Below are positions 40,066 to 47,487 of a stretch of DNA of 64,000 nt, one piece after another; positions within the stretch are counted from its first letter, which is position 1, and every line of letters starts with the position of its first letter. The stretch is from Paraconexibacter algicola. Lineage in GTDB: Bacteria > Actinomycetota > Thermoleophilia > Solirubrobacterales > Solirubrobacteraceae. The position numbers and the translations under genes are program-made. The notes under the pieces are model-generated. The model did no database searches. It worked only from the letters and a program-made list of their open reading frames with translations, and was not told the origin of the DNA. The stretch is from positions 496,001 to 560,000 of the forward strand of contig NZ_PYYB01000002.1 of assembly GCF_003044185.1 (NCBI RefSeq), given 5' to 3'.

Positions 40066-40960
40066 CCTTCGGGCCGCTGGTCAGGACGTGCAGCAGGTGC
40101 ACGCCGGCGAGGCCCGCCCACGGGTCGTAGCGCGCCATGTGCGCCCGCACCTCCTCCTCGGTGACGCGGGCGCGCGGGTCGCCGCCGGAGGTCAGGGCGC
40201 CGAGCGCCTTGAGGAAGCCGAGGTCCCCGGCCGGCACGACGTCGTCGCGGCCCTGCCCCAGCAGCGCGAGCACCTCGACGGTCCAGGCGCCGATCCCCGG
40301 GATCGCGCGCAGCCGCGCCCAGCCGCGCTCGTGGTCGGGGTCGTCGAGGTCGACGCGCCCGTCGGCGACCTCGCGCGCGACGCGGACGAGCGCCAGCGCG
40401 CGGCCCGCCGCGAGGTCGTAGGACTGCAGCCGCGCCGGGGAGAGCCCCGCGACCGTCCGGGCCGACGGGGCGTCGCGCAGCCCGGGCCACGCCCACGCCG
40501 GGGCGGGGCGGCCGTGCGCGCGGACGATGCGCCGCTGGATGCGCACGGCGCGGTCGTACTCGATGAGCTGCTCGGTGACCGCCCACGCGAGTGCCTCGAA
40601 GGCCACGGGACGGCGCCGGGCGCGCAGCCACGGGCGGCGCCGCACGCTCGCGCCGATCACGGGGTCGTCGCGAAAGCGGGCGTGGAAGTCGGCGAGGTCG
40701 TCGTCGACGCCGAGTGCGAAGCGCAGCCGCTCCAGCCCGTGCTCGGCGTCGGCGCGGCGCCGCGCGCGGGCGCCGAGGACGAGGCGCCCGGGCTCGGGCT
40801 GCGCGGCCCGCAGCTCGACCGCCGACGGGCCGACGTGCACGAGGCGCAGCCAGACGTCGCCGCGGCGCAGCGCGAGCCCGTCCATGCCGCCACCGGGGAG
40901 CCGGACCGGCCAGGCCGGCCGGACCTCGGCGCGGACCTCGACCGGGACGGCCGCGCTCAC
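40052..40960 (-). CDS. AlkA-like DNA-3-methyladenine glycosylase
   Basis: A 302-aa HhH-superfamily DNA glycosylase. The C-terminal half has FEALAWAVTEQLIEYDRAVRIQRR, the helix-hairpin-helix IPGIGAWTVEVLALLGQG and, after it, DVVPAGDLGFLKALG with the catalytic Asp. The N-terminal half is the AlkA-type beta domain. It should excise alkylated purines. There is no Ada or AlkB partner here. The GTG start overlaps the stop of the preceding small gene (GTGA). Confidence 0.85.
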   Translation of the reverse strand: MSAAVPVEVRAEVRPAWPVRLPGGGMDGLALRRGDVWLRLVHVGPSAVELRAAQPEPGRLVLGARARRRADAEHGLERLRFALGVDDDLADFHARFRDDPVIGASVRRRPWLRARRRPVAFEALAWAVTEQLIEYDRAVRIQRRIVRAHGRPAPAWAWPGLRDAPSARTVAGLSPARLQSYDLAAGRALALVRVAREVADGRVDLDDPDHERGWARLRAIPGIGAWTVEVLALLGQGRDDVVPAGDLGFLKALGALTSGGDPRARVTEEEVRAHMARYDPWAGLAGVHLLHVLTSGPKALAA

Positions 40961-41322
40961 CGCCGCCCGAGGACGTGCACGTCGACGACGTAGGTGCGCG
41001 TCTCGAGCACCTCGACGCCGTCCTGCCGCGCGCGGCCACGAGCCCGGCCGGCGGCGCGACCGCCGCCCCGGGCGGCGCGCACGAGCGCGGTGGTGGCGGC
41101 GCCGGCGACCACGGCGGTCGCGGCGACGGCGGCGGCCTGCACCGCGAGCTGGCGGGTGGTCGCGGGCGCGCCCACGGCACGGCCGGAGGCCGGGTCGACC
41201 GCGGCCGGGGTGCCGGGCCGCCGGACGGCGGGGCGGGCGTCCCCGAGCACGGGCTCGGCGGTGACCTCCTCGGCCTCGTCGAGCGTGTCCTCGTCGGTCC
41301 CCGTCGGCGGCTGCGGCGGCAT
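40957..41322 (-). CDS. Hypothetical protein with hydrophobic segment, 121 aa
   Basis: Unrecognised. An acidic N-terminal third (TDEDTLDEAEEVTAEP) is followed by a hydrophobic Ala/Val segment (LAVQAAAVAATAVVAGAATTALV, about 58-80) that could be one membrane helix. Next come a Gly/Arg-rich basic stretch (RAARGGGRAAGRARGRARQ) and a short C-terminal strand pair (VEVLETRTYVVDVHVLGRR). It is co-translated with the glycosylase gene. Topology and composition are all that can be said. Confidence 0.55.
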   Translation of the reverse strand: MPPQPPTGTDEDTLDEAEEVTAEPVLGDARPAVRRPGTPAAVDPASGRAVGAPATTRQLAVQAAAVAATAVVAGAATTALVRAARGGGRAAGRARGRARQDGVEVLETRTYVVDVHVLGRR

Positions 41323-41403
41323 GCTCGCCCGAGTGTAGTCCCCGCGGCAGACCGCACGGGCCGGGTGACGCGCCCGGCCACGGAGGGCCGCCGCAGCGGT
41401 CGG

Positions 41404-41409
41404 TATTCT
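41404..41409 (+). promoter_or_regulatory. TATTCT -10-like box for hydroxylase gene
   Basis: TATTCT ends 11 bp before the ATG of the fatty-acid hydroxylase gene, in the divergent gap with the 121-aa gene. Confidence 0.4.
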
Positions 41410-41420
41410 CCCGTACATCG

Positions 41421-42119
41421 ATGCCTGAGCCGGAGCGGACATCGGTCACGTACGCCACCAGGGCCGAGGAGCTTCGCGCCTCGCCGCCCATGTTCCGCTC
41501 GCCGCTGCTCGACAAGGTCACGCGGGTGCACCCGGCGGTCGTGCCCACCCTCTTCGTCCCGATCATCGGGGCGTTCCTGTACTTCGCGGTCGACCGCGGT
41601 CTCGGCTCGCCGCTCGGGCTCGTGCTGTGGGTGGCGATCGGCTACGTCGCCTGGACGCTCACCGAGTACTGGCTGCACCGGATCGTCTTCCACTTCGAGC
41701 CCGAGAAGGGCATCGGGGCGCGGCTGCACTGGATGATCCACGGGGTCCACCACGATCATCCCAACGACCCGATGCGGCTGGTCATGCCGCCGTCGGCGAG
41801 CCTCCCGCTCGGGGCGCTGTTCGTCGGGCTCTACCACCTGCTGCTGCCCGCCGGCCAGGCCAACGCGCTGTGCGCCGGCTTCTTCGCCGGCTACCTCGCG
41901 TACGACATGACGCACTACCTGCTGCACCACCGGGTGCCGCGGTCGCGGCTCGGGCGGCGCCTGCGCGAGCACCACATGCGCCACCACTTCCAGGACGACA
42001 CCGTCGCGTTCGGGATCAGCGCCCCCTGGTGGGACACGGTGTTCGGCACCGCGCCCGCGTCGCGTCGTGCTCAGGCGTCCTCGCCGGTCTCCGAGCCGGC
42101 GCCCCAGACGCGCTCGTAG
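41421..42119 (+). CDS. Scs7/FA2H-like fatty-acid (sphingolipid) hydroxylase
   Basis: A 232-aa di-iron membrane hydroxylase of the sterol desaturase/fatty-acid hydroxylase superfamily. The histidine boxes are HRIVFHFEP, HWMIHGVHHDHPNDPMRLVM, YDMTHYLLHHRVP and EHHMRHHFQ. The HGVHH(x)nP(x)D(x)nRLVMPP form is that of yeast Scs7 and human FA2H, which 2-hydroxylate the N-acyl chain of ceramides. Two hydrophobic segments lie on each side of the first boxes. Its last 17 codons overlap the end of the convergent GNAT gene by 49 bp. The neighbouring genes make a sphingolipid role plausible. Confidence 0.85.
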   Translation: MPEPERTSVTYATRAEELRASPPMFRSPLLDKVTRVHPAVVPTLFVPIIGAFLYFAVDRGLGSPLGLVLWVAIGYVAWTLTEYWLHRIVFHFEPEKGIGARLHWMIHGVHHDHPNDPMRLVMPPSASLPLGALFVGLYHLLLPAGQANALCAGFFAGYLAYDMTHYLLHHRVPRSRLGRRLREHHMRHHFQDDTVAFGISAPWWDTVFGTAPASRRAQASSPVSEPAPQTRS

Positions 42120-43231
42120 ACCCGGTAGCGCTTGACGATCGTCCCGCCCATGGCCTCCATGGCGCGGTTCATCGCCTTGTTCGTCTCGAGGATCCAGCCC
42201 ATCTCGCCGCCCTTCTGCGGCCGCACCTCGGCCATGTCGAAGTGCTCGACGTACATCTTCGCGGCGACACCGGTGTGCTGGAACTCGGGCTTGACGCCGA
42301 GGAAGCCGACGCGCACGCGATCGATCCGCCGCCCCTTGGTGAGGAACTTCCACCAGCCCAGCGGCAGCAGGCGGCCGTTCATCTGCCGCAGCACCTGGTT
42401 GACGTCCGGGACGGTGATGGCGACGCCGACGGTCTCGCCCTCGGCGGTCTCGGTGACCATGAACCAGTGCTTGTCGAAGACGAGCTGGAGCTCCTGCGCG
42501 TACTGGTCGAGGTCCTTGTCGTCGTAGGGCGAGAAGCCCCAGTTGCGCGACCAGGCGCTGTTGTAGACCTCCTTGAAGCGGTCCACGTCCTTGCGCAGCG
42601 AGCGGCGCGACATCTTGCGCAGGCGGATCCCGTGCTTGGTCTCGACCTGGTCGGCGAGCTCGAACAGGATCGGCATCATCTTCGAGCGGTCGGAGACCTC
42701 GAGGTTCCACATCCAGAGGTCCATCGCCTTGTCGAGGCCCGCCGCCTCCTCGCAGCGCGCGAAGACGTACGGCGGGTGCCACGGCTGCTTGATCATCGGG
42801 TCGAGGTCGTAGCCCTCGTACAGGACCCCGGACTCGTCGTTCATCGTGAAGTCGGCGGGCCCGACCATGCGGTCGCAGCCCTTCCCGCGCAGCCACGCCT
42901 CGGCGGCGTCGAGCAGCGCCGGGAGGACCTCCGGGTCGTCCTCGATCTCGAGGAAGCCGAACCAGCCCCAGGACGTGTCGTGGTAGCGGTTGTAGGCGTG
43001 GTCGACGTGGGCGCTGAGGCGCCCGACGACGCGGTCGCCGCGGACGGCGAGCAGGTACTCGGCGTCGCCGTGCTTGAAGAAGGCGTTGAGCCGGCGGCTC
43101 AGGAACAGCCGCCGCTCCAGCCGCAGCGGGGGCACCCAGCGCGGCGAAGTAGCATGGAGGCGGTACGGGAGCTCGACGAACTCCCGCAGGTCCCGACGCG
43201 AGCGGACGGGACGGATCTCGACGGTGCTCAT
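42071..43231 (-). CDS. GNAT-fold acyltransferase resembling bacterial ceramide synthase
   Basis: A 386-aa protein of the large GNAT-like group whose characterised member is Caulobacter bCerS (bacterial ceramide synthase). Features I associate with that group are the early FVELPYRLHATSPRWVPPLRLERR, FFKHGDAEYLLAVRGDRVVGRLSAHVD, GWFGFLEIEDD, VGPADFTMNDESGVLYEGYD and a C-terminal GNAT core with VGFLGVKPEFQHTGVAAKMY. Catalysis would be N-acylation of a sphingoid base. It is divergent from the serine palmitoyltransferase-like gene with only 16 bp between start codons. Homology to bCerS is from memory and should be tested by search. Confidence 0.7.
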   Translation of the reverse strand: MSTVEIRPVRSRRDLREFVELPYRLHATSPRWVPPLRLERRLFLSRRLNAFFKHGDAEYLLAVRGDRVVGRLSAHVDHAYNRYHDTSWGWFGFLEIEDDPEVLPALLDAAEAWLRGKGCDRMVGPADFTMNDESGVLYEGYDLDPMIKQPWHPPYVFARCEEAAGLDKAMDLWMWNLEVSDRSKMMPILFELADQVETKHGIRLRKMSRRSLRKDVDRFKEVYNSAWSRNWGFSPYDDKDLDQYAQELQLVFDKHWFMVTETAEGETVGVAITVPDVNQVLRQMNGRLLPLGWWKFLTKGRRIDRVRVGFLGVKPEFQHTGVAAKMYVEHFDMAEVRPQKGGEMGWILETNKAMNRAMEAMGGTIVKRYRVYERVWGAGSETGEDA

Positions 43232-43247
43232 CGAAAGAGGACCCTAT

Positions 43248-44519
43248 ATGTCGCACACCGCCATCGACGTCTTCGCCAAGGTCCGGGGTCACGAGCGTGA
43301 GGCGCAGCTGCGCGCCGCCCGCGACGCCGACCTGCTCCCCTACTTCCGCACGCTCGACGGCCCGGCGCGGCCGGTCGTGCGGATGGAGGGTGCGGAGCGG
43401 ATCATGCTCGGCTCCAACAACTACCTGGGCCTGACCGAGGACGCCCGCGTCCTGCAGGGCGCCCGGGACGCGCTGGAGCAGTACGGGACGGGCCTGACGG
43501 GCTCACGGCTGCTGAACGGCACGATCCCGCTGCACACGCAGCTCGAGGAGGAGATCGCCGACTGGATGGGCACGGAGGACGCGATCGTCTTCACGACCGG
43601 CCACCAGGCGAACGTCGGCACGCTGGGGACGCTGCTGGCCCCGGGCGACACCGTCGTGGCGGACTCCGGCGACCACGCGTCGATCCTCGACGGCTGCCTG
43701 CTGTCGAAGGCGAAGCTCCGACCGTTCCGCCACAACCGGCTGGACAAGCTCGAGCGGACGCTCGAGAAGGCCGCGGGCGACGGCGGCGGCGTCCTGGTCG
43801 TCGTCGACGGCGTGTTCTCGATGGAGGGCGACATCGCCCAGGTCCCCGCGATCTGCGACCTCTGCGAGCGCTTCGGCGCGCGGCTGATGGTCGACGAGGC
43901 GCACGGCGCCGGGGTGCTCGGGCCGACCGGGGCCGGGACGGCCGAGCTGTTCGGGGTCGCCGACCGGGTCGACCTGCGGATGGGCACGTTCTCGAAGTCG
44001 CTGGCGTCGTGCGGGGGCTTCATCGCGGGCTCGCGCGAGGTCGTCGACTACCTGCGCGTGTCCTCGCGCGCGTTCCTCTTCACGGCCGCCGCGGTGCCGG
44101 CCGCGGTCGGGGCGGCGCTCGCCGCGCTGCGGGTCCTGCGCTCCCCCGACGGGCCGCCGCTGCTGGCCGCGGTGCTCGACAACGCCCGCTACCTGCGTGA
44201 CGGGCTGCAGGAGCGCGGCTTCGCGGTCGTGCAGCCCCAGCCGCTCGGGGACGGCCGTGACGTCGTCACGCCGATCGTCCCCGTGCTGGTCGGGGACGAC
44301 TGGAAGGCCGTGCTGCTGTGGAAGGCCCTGTACGACGCCGGCGTGTTCGTCAACACGGCGCTGCACCCGGCGGTGCCGCCCGGTGGGGCGCTGCTGCGCA
44401 CGAGCGTCATGGCCTCCCACGACCGGGCGACGCTCGACCGCGCGCTCGACGCGTTCTCGTCGGTGAAGGCCGCGTTCGAGGCCGAGCACGGGCCGCTGCC
44501 GACGTCGTTCCACGGCTGA
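43248..44519 (+). CDS. Serine palmitoyltransferase-like alpha-oxoamine synthase
   Basis: A 423-aa PLP enzyme of the alpha-oxoamine synthase family (SPT, KBL, BioF). Active-site elements are GSNNYLGL, His 143 in DHAS, VDEAHGAG with Asp 216 and His 219, and the PLP Lys 250 in GTFSKSLASCGGF. The GTFSKS form, FRHN (about 160) and the C-terminal WKALYDAGVFVNTALHPAVPPGGALLRTS resemble bacterial serine palmitoyltransferase more than glycine C-acetyltransferase (GTLGKA) or BioF. It would condense serine with an acyl thioester to 3-ketosphinganine. No tdh or bio genes are adjacent. AAAGAGG precedes the ATG. Confidence 0.8.
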   Translation: MSHTAIDVFAKVRGHEREAQLRAARDADLLPYFRTLDGPARPVVRMEGAERIMLGSNNYLGLTEDARVLQGARDALEQYGTGLTGSRLLNGTIPLHTQLEEEIADWMGTEDAIVFTTGHQANVGTLGTLLAPGDTVVADSGDHASILDGCLLSKAKLRPFRHNRLDKLERTLEKAAGDGGGVLVVVDGVFSMEGDIAQVPAICDLCERFGARLMVDEAHGAGVLGPTGAGTAELFGVADRVDLRMGTFSKSLASCGGFIAGSREVVDYLRVSSRAFLFTAAAVPAAVGAALAALRVLRSPDGPPLLAAVLDNARYLRDGLQERGFAVVQPQPLGDGRDVVTPIVPVLVGDDWKAVLLWKALYDAGVFVNTALHPAVPPGGALLRTSVMASHDRATLDRALDAFSSVKAAFEAEHGPLPTSFHG

Positions 44520-44537
44520 ACCCCGCCGTTCATCTGA

Positions 44538-44558
44538 CCCTCGACCCGAGGTCGAGGG
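44538..44558 (+). terminator. Hairpin after SPT-like gene
   Basis: A perfect 9-bp stem (CCCTCGACC with GGTCGAGGG) with a 3-nt loop begins 18 bp after the stop codon. No T-tract follows. Confidence 0.5.
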
Positions 44559-44874
44559 CGGTCACGACCGGTCGGTTCGGACGGGCGTACCAACCGGATC
44601 ACGGGGCGTCACGCGTCGGTCACGAAAAAGGCGCTCTGAGCGGATGTTGTCGAGGTTCACACGTTGACCCGGCCCGGCGACCTGACGTAGTTTCGAGGGG
44701 CGTTGCCGACGCGTCGACGGGGCGGGCACCGCGCAGAGGCCGGGTCTCGTGGGACGACCTGCCGCCGCCACCTGCGCGATCCGCCGAGGGACCCGACGCC
44801 GCTGGTGCACGCGGACGCCCAACACGAGGATTTCCCGTCGTGCCACCCCGACGGGAGGGAGGACATCTCACCCC
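44559..44874 (+). promoter_or_regulatory. Long upstream region of mIHF gene: promoter and ribosome-site hairpin
   Basis: This gene-free stretch has TTGACC (44664-44669) and TAGTTT (44688-44693) with an 18-bp spacer, giving a leader of about 175 nt. That is exceptional here, where most leaders are absent. Near its end an 8-bp stem (44833-44840 with 44849-44856) runs into the ribosome site GGGAGGGAGG (44853-44862), so the hairpin could occlude it. The rest shows no coding bias or recognised RNA family. Confidence 0.5.
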
Positions 44875-45252
44875 ATGCAGCATTCGACGACCCCTGGGCC
44901 GCAGCATCTGCGCGCCCTCGCCAAGGCCAACGAGGTCCGCCTCGCCCGGGCCGAGCTCAAGCGCCGCGTCCTCGCGGGCGAGCTCCGCGCCGCGGAGGTG
45001 ATCCTCGAGTGCTCGTGGGAGGCGGAGTCGATGACCGTCGCCGACCTCCTGATGGCCCAGAAGCGCTGGGGTCGCACGCGCTGCCGCACGTTCCTGCAGC
45101 GCGTCCCGCTCTCGGAGACGAAGACGATCGGCTCGATGACCGAGCGCCAGCGCCGCGCGGTCGCCGCGATGCTCGACGGCTCCGCCCCCACCTCCGGCAC
45201 GCCGGACCGCAGCGGGCGCTTCGACCGCTCCCGCGAGGCCGCGCTGGTCTAG
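44875..45252 (+). CDS. mihF: Integration host factor, actinobacterial type (mIHF)
   Basis: A 125-aa nucleoid protein. The mIHF pattern is clear: HLRALAKANEVRLARAELKRRVLAGELRAAEVI, a middle MTVADLLMAQKRWGRTRCRTFLQRV (the helix-two-turn-helix DNA contact), then IGSMTERQRRAVAAML. The characterised mycobacterial and Streptomyces proteins bend DNA and are essential or pleiotropic. An Asp/Ser/Arg-rich tail of about 20 residues is added. The ATG at 44875 follows a strong GGGAGGGAGG site; longer in-frame starts give only Arg/Thr-rich junk. Confidence 0.88.
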   Translation: MQHSTTPGPQHLRALAKANEVRLARAELKRRVLAGELRAAEVILECSWEAESMTVADLLMAQKRWGRTRCRTFLQRVPLSETKTIGSMTERQRRAVAAMLDGSAPTSGTPDRSGRFDRSREAALV

Positions 45253-45265
45253 TCGATCGGGGACG

Positions 45266-45288
45266 CGCCGCGGCCTCAGGCCGCGGCG
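45266..45288. terminator. Bidirectional hairpin with VOC stop codon as loop
   Basis: A perfect 10-bp stem (CGCCGCGGCC with GGCCGCGGCG) has a 3-nt loop, TCA, which is exactly the stop codon of the minus-strand VOC gene. The terminal Ala-Ala-Ala of that protein is encoded by the stem. Confidence 0.6.
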
Positions 45289-45713
45289 ATCTCCAGCAGG
45301 TGCCCGTCGGGGTCGCGGAAGTACACCGACCGCAGCCCGGAGCGCTCGAGCGCGTCGCTGCAGGGCACCCCGGCACCCACGAGGTACTCGCGCCACGCGT
45401 CGAGCTCCTCGCGCGAGGACACGTGGAAGGCGAGGTGGTGCGTGCTGCCGCGCCCGACGCGGCCCTCGTCCATCTGCGGGTACTCCAGGAACGTCACGAG
45501 CGTCCCCGGGCTCCCGCCCGCGTCACCGAACCAGACGTGCTGCGCGCCCGGGTCGTCGTCGTTGTCGCCCTCGCGGACGACCCCGAGGCCGAGCAGGTCG
45601 CGGTAGAACGCGCGCGTGCGCTGCAGGTCCGCGCAGATCATCGTGACGTGGTGGATGCCGCGCAGCTGCATGCGGCGCGGCGCGGGAGCGGCGCCGGTGG
45701 ACGGGTCGGTCAT
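45276..45713 (-). CDS. VOC-superfamily (glyoxalase/dioxygenase-like) protein
   Basis: A 145-aa single VOC module. Two beta-alpha-beta-beta-beta units are seen: IHHVTMICADLQRTRAFYRDLLGL and then STHHLAFHVSSREELDAWREYL. The C-terminal FRDPDGHLLEIAAA is typical. Probable metal ligands are the His of IHHV, the His of HHLAF and the final Glu of LLEI. It could be a glyoxalase, ring-cleaving dioxygenase or resistance protein. A GGAG ribosome site precedes the ATG. Confidence 0.9.
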   Translation of the reverse strand: MTDPSTGAAPAPRRMQLRGIHHVTMICADLQRTRAFYRDLLGLGVVREGDNDDDPGAQHVWFGDAGGSPGTLVTFLEYPQMDEGRVGRGSTHHLAFHVSSREELDAWREYLVGAGVPCSDALERSGLRSVYFRDPDGHLLEIAAA

Positions 45714-45750
45714 GGGTCTCCTGCCGGGTCTCGGGTGGGGATCGCGGAGG

Positions 45751-46224
45751 TCACGCGCGGAACGTGAGCCCGCCGGCCTGCCGCGCGAAGGCGGTGCGCA
45801 GGACCTGGAACGCGCCGGCGCCGACGAGCGCGGCGACGACGAGCAGCGCCTCGCCCGGGAGCGAGGTGAAGTAGAGCGGCAGGGCCACCAGCACGCCCGC
45901 GAGCGCGGCGAGCAGCGAGCTGTGCGAGCGGTAGCCCGCGAAGTGCTCGCGGATGGCGAGCTCGACCGCGGCGACGGACACGAGGCCGATGCCGACGAAC
46001 AGCGCCGGCGGGGTCTGCGTGAAGAAGCCGTAGAGGACGCCGACGAGCCCGAGGAAGATCAGCGTCTCGGTCACCGGCAGCGGGTGCCAGAGCGCGTCGG
46101 GCGCCTCGGTCGGCCGAGCCTTGCGCGACACCGGACGGCCGCGCTCGGGCGTGCCTGGCGCCACCGTCGGTGCGGCGGGCCGGGGGGCGCCGGGCGCCGC
46201 TCGCTTGCGTGACCGCTTCCCCAT
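45751..46224 (-). CDS. Four-helix membrane protein, 157 aa
   Basis: An N-terminal basic, Pro-rich 50 residues precede four predicted membrane helices: about 51-67 (VTETLIFLGLVGVLYGFF), 73-90 (ALFVGIGLVSVAAVELAI), 103-118 (LLAALAGVLVALPLYF) and 124-141 (GEALLVVAALVGAGAFQV). No family recognised. The ATG is supported by TAGCAT (46234-46239, minus strand) ending 9 bp upstream. Its first 154 bp overlap the tail of the gene before it on the same strand. Confidence 0.7.
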   Translation of the reverse strand: MGKRSRKRAAPGAPRPAAPTVAPGTPERGRPVSRKARPTEAPDALWHPLPVTETLIFLGLVGVLYGFFTQTPPALFVGIGLVSVAAVELAIREHFAGYRSHSSLLAALAGVLVALPLYFTSLPGEALLVVAALVGAGAFQVLRTAFARQAGGLTFRA

Positions 46225-46787
46225 CGCCGTCGGATGCTAGACGAGCGTCCGGCCGGGCGACGCGGCGCGCAGCGGGGTAACGGGCACCCGCTGGAGAGCT
46301 TGACGTGCCACCAGCCCGCGAGCATGCCGATGAGGCCGAGCCGCGGACGGACCTGCCAGACGCCGCACCCGGACTCGCCGAGGTCGCGGTTGGGCAGGCG
46401 CGCGAACTTGTAGCGCTTGGGGTCGCGCAGCATGCGCTCGAGGAGGTCGCGGTTGCGCTCCTCCTCCTCCCCACGCTCGTGGACGACGCGGCGCGCCTCG
46501 CGGAGCTTCTCGGCGAGGTTGTCGCGGAGGGCCTCGAGCTCGGCGATGCCGAGCAGCTGCGGTCCGCGGTGCACGGCCGGGACGCGGACGTCGACCGCGG
46601 TGCGCGGGAACGCGGCGATCAGCGCGTCGCCGAGCTCGCGCTCGAGCCGCTTGACCTGCGCCCGCAGCGTGCGACGCGCCGCATGGTCGTCGCCACCGCC
46701 GTGACCGGGCGTGCCCTCACCGGGACCGGCCGGCGGACGGCCGGGTGCGTGACGCGGGATCTGCTCGATGTCCTCGATGACGACCAC
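46071..46787 (-). CDS. Coiled-coil hypothetical protein with run-on C terminus
   Basis: A 238-aa frame from GTG 46787, with GGAGGAG upstream. The first 170 residues look real: a charged coiled coil (RTLRAQVKRLERELGDALIAAFPR), HRGPQLLGIAELEALRDNLAEKLREARRVV and a compact end (YKFARLPNRDLGESGCGVWQVRPRLGLIGMLAGWWHVKLSSGCPL). The remaining 65 residues are Arg/Pro/Ser-rich and read through the promoter and first 154 bp of the next gene. I infer that a natural stop near 46280 was lost or that this copy is frameshifted. Function unknown; the GWWxVKLSSGCP end looks like a conserved motif. Confidence 0.6.
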   Translation of the reverse strand: MVVIEDIEQIPRHAPGRPPAGPGEGTPGHGGGDDHAARRTLRAQVKRLERELGDALIAAFPRTAVDVRVPAVHRGPQLLGIAELEALRDNLAEKLREARRVVHERGEEEERNRDLLERMLRDPKRYKFARLPNRDLGESGCGVWQVRPRLGLIGMLAGWWHVKLSSGCPLPRCAPRRPAGRSSSIRRRWGSGHASERRPAPPGPPHRRWRQARPSAAVRCRARLGRPRRPTRSGTRCR

Positions 46788-46833
46788 GGTGCGGTGCTCC
46801 TCCGCGGGTGAGCCTAGCAGCGTGTGCCGACTG

Positions 46834-47487
46834 TCACGACCGGTTGGTCATCGCGTTGGCGCACGCCCACAACGACTCCTCGACGTGGATCGAGGGCACC
46901 CCCGCGACCTGCACCGTGAACAGGCGCAGGACAGCGGTCTCCGGGGTCGGCGCGCGGTCGTGCGCCAGATCGCCGAACAGCACCGCGACGGGCGCGTCGG
47001 CGTCCGCGACGACGAGCCGGCCCGCCGGCAGGTCGGTCCCCAGGTCGCCGCCGCCCAGGCGCTCCCCGTCGCGCGCCGGACGGATCCCCAGCGGCCCGTC
47101 GAGGCGGTCCGCGTCGAGCGCCCAGACCGGCACGCCGGTCTCCACGAGCGCGAGCAGCATCGCGTCGTGCGCCCACGAGCGCGACTCGAAGCCGCCGAGC
47201 ATCAGCCGCTCCATCGCGGCCGCCTCGATCGGCGTCCGGGTGGTGTCCGGGTCCAGGCCGATGTGGCGGAAGAACACCCGGTAGGCGTGCGGGATCGGCT
47301 GGCGGCGCATCGTGATCGCCGCCGCCCCGTTGAAGCGCGAGCTGAGGGTGCGCAGCTGGCCGCGCAGCGCGGGCGGGCTCTTGCGCGGCGGGGCGAGCAC
47401 CTCCATCGTGAAGACGCCGAGCTCGGGGAACTCCGCCAGCAGCTCGGCGTCGACCCACCCTTCGCGGCTGAGCTCCTCGTGCGTCAC
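46834..47487 (-). CDS. B3/B4 (tRNA-binding/editing-like) domain protein
   Basis: A 217-aa stand-alone B3/B4-domain protein, the fold found in the beta subunit of phenylalanyl-tRNA synthetase. Matching segments are AYRVFFRHIGLDPDTTRTPIEAA, VETGVPVWALDADRLDGPLGIRPARDGE and the final strands AVLRLFTVQVAGV. Free-standing members may edit or deacylate mischarged amino acids, but most are uncharacterised. Its ATG overlaps the redoxin stop (ATGA), making it the last gene of the mce-MMPL series. Confidence 0.75.
   Translation of the reverse strand: MTHEELSREGWVDAELLAEFPELGVFTMEVLAPPRKSPPALRGQLRTLSSRFNGAAAITMRRQPIPHAYRVFFRHIGLDPDTTRTPIEAAAMERLMLGGFESRSWAHDAMLLALVETGVPVWALDADRLDGPLGIRPARDGERLGGGDLGTDLPAGRLVVADADAPVAVLFGDLAHDRAPTPETAVLRLFTVQVAGVPSIHVEESLWACANAMTNRS

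Noticed and set aside
38910-43292. Very long minus-strand frame through thiY, alkA and the hydroxylase
   Set aside because: It crosses several well-supported genes in other frames and has no recognisable domain outside them.
43248-44519. Annotation as biotin gene bioF or threonine-pathway kbl
   Set aside because: The lysine loop and C terminus look more like SPT, and no bio or tdh gene is adjacent; the alternatives remain possible until a tree is built.
44562-44846. Small minus-strand frame upstream of mIHF
   Set aside because: No promoter box, ribosome site or plausible composition; the region reads better as the mIHF leader.
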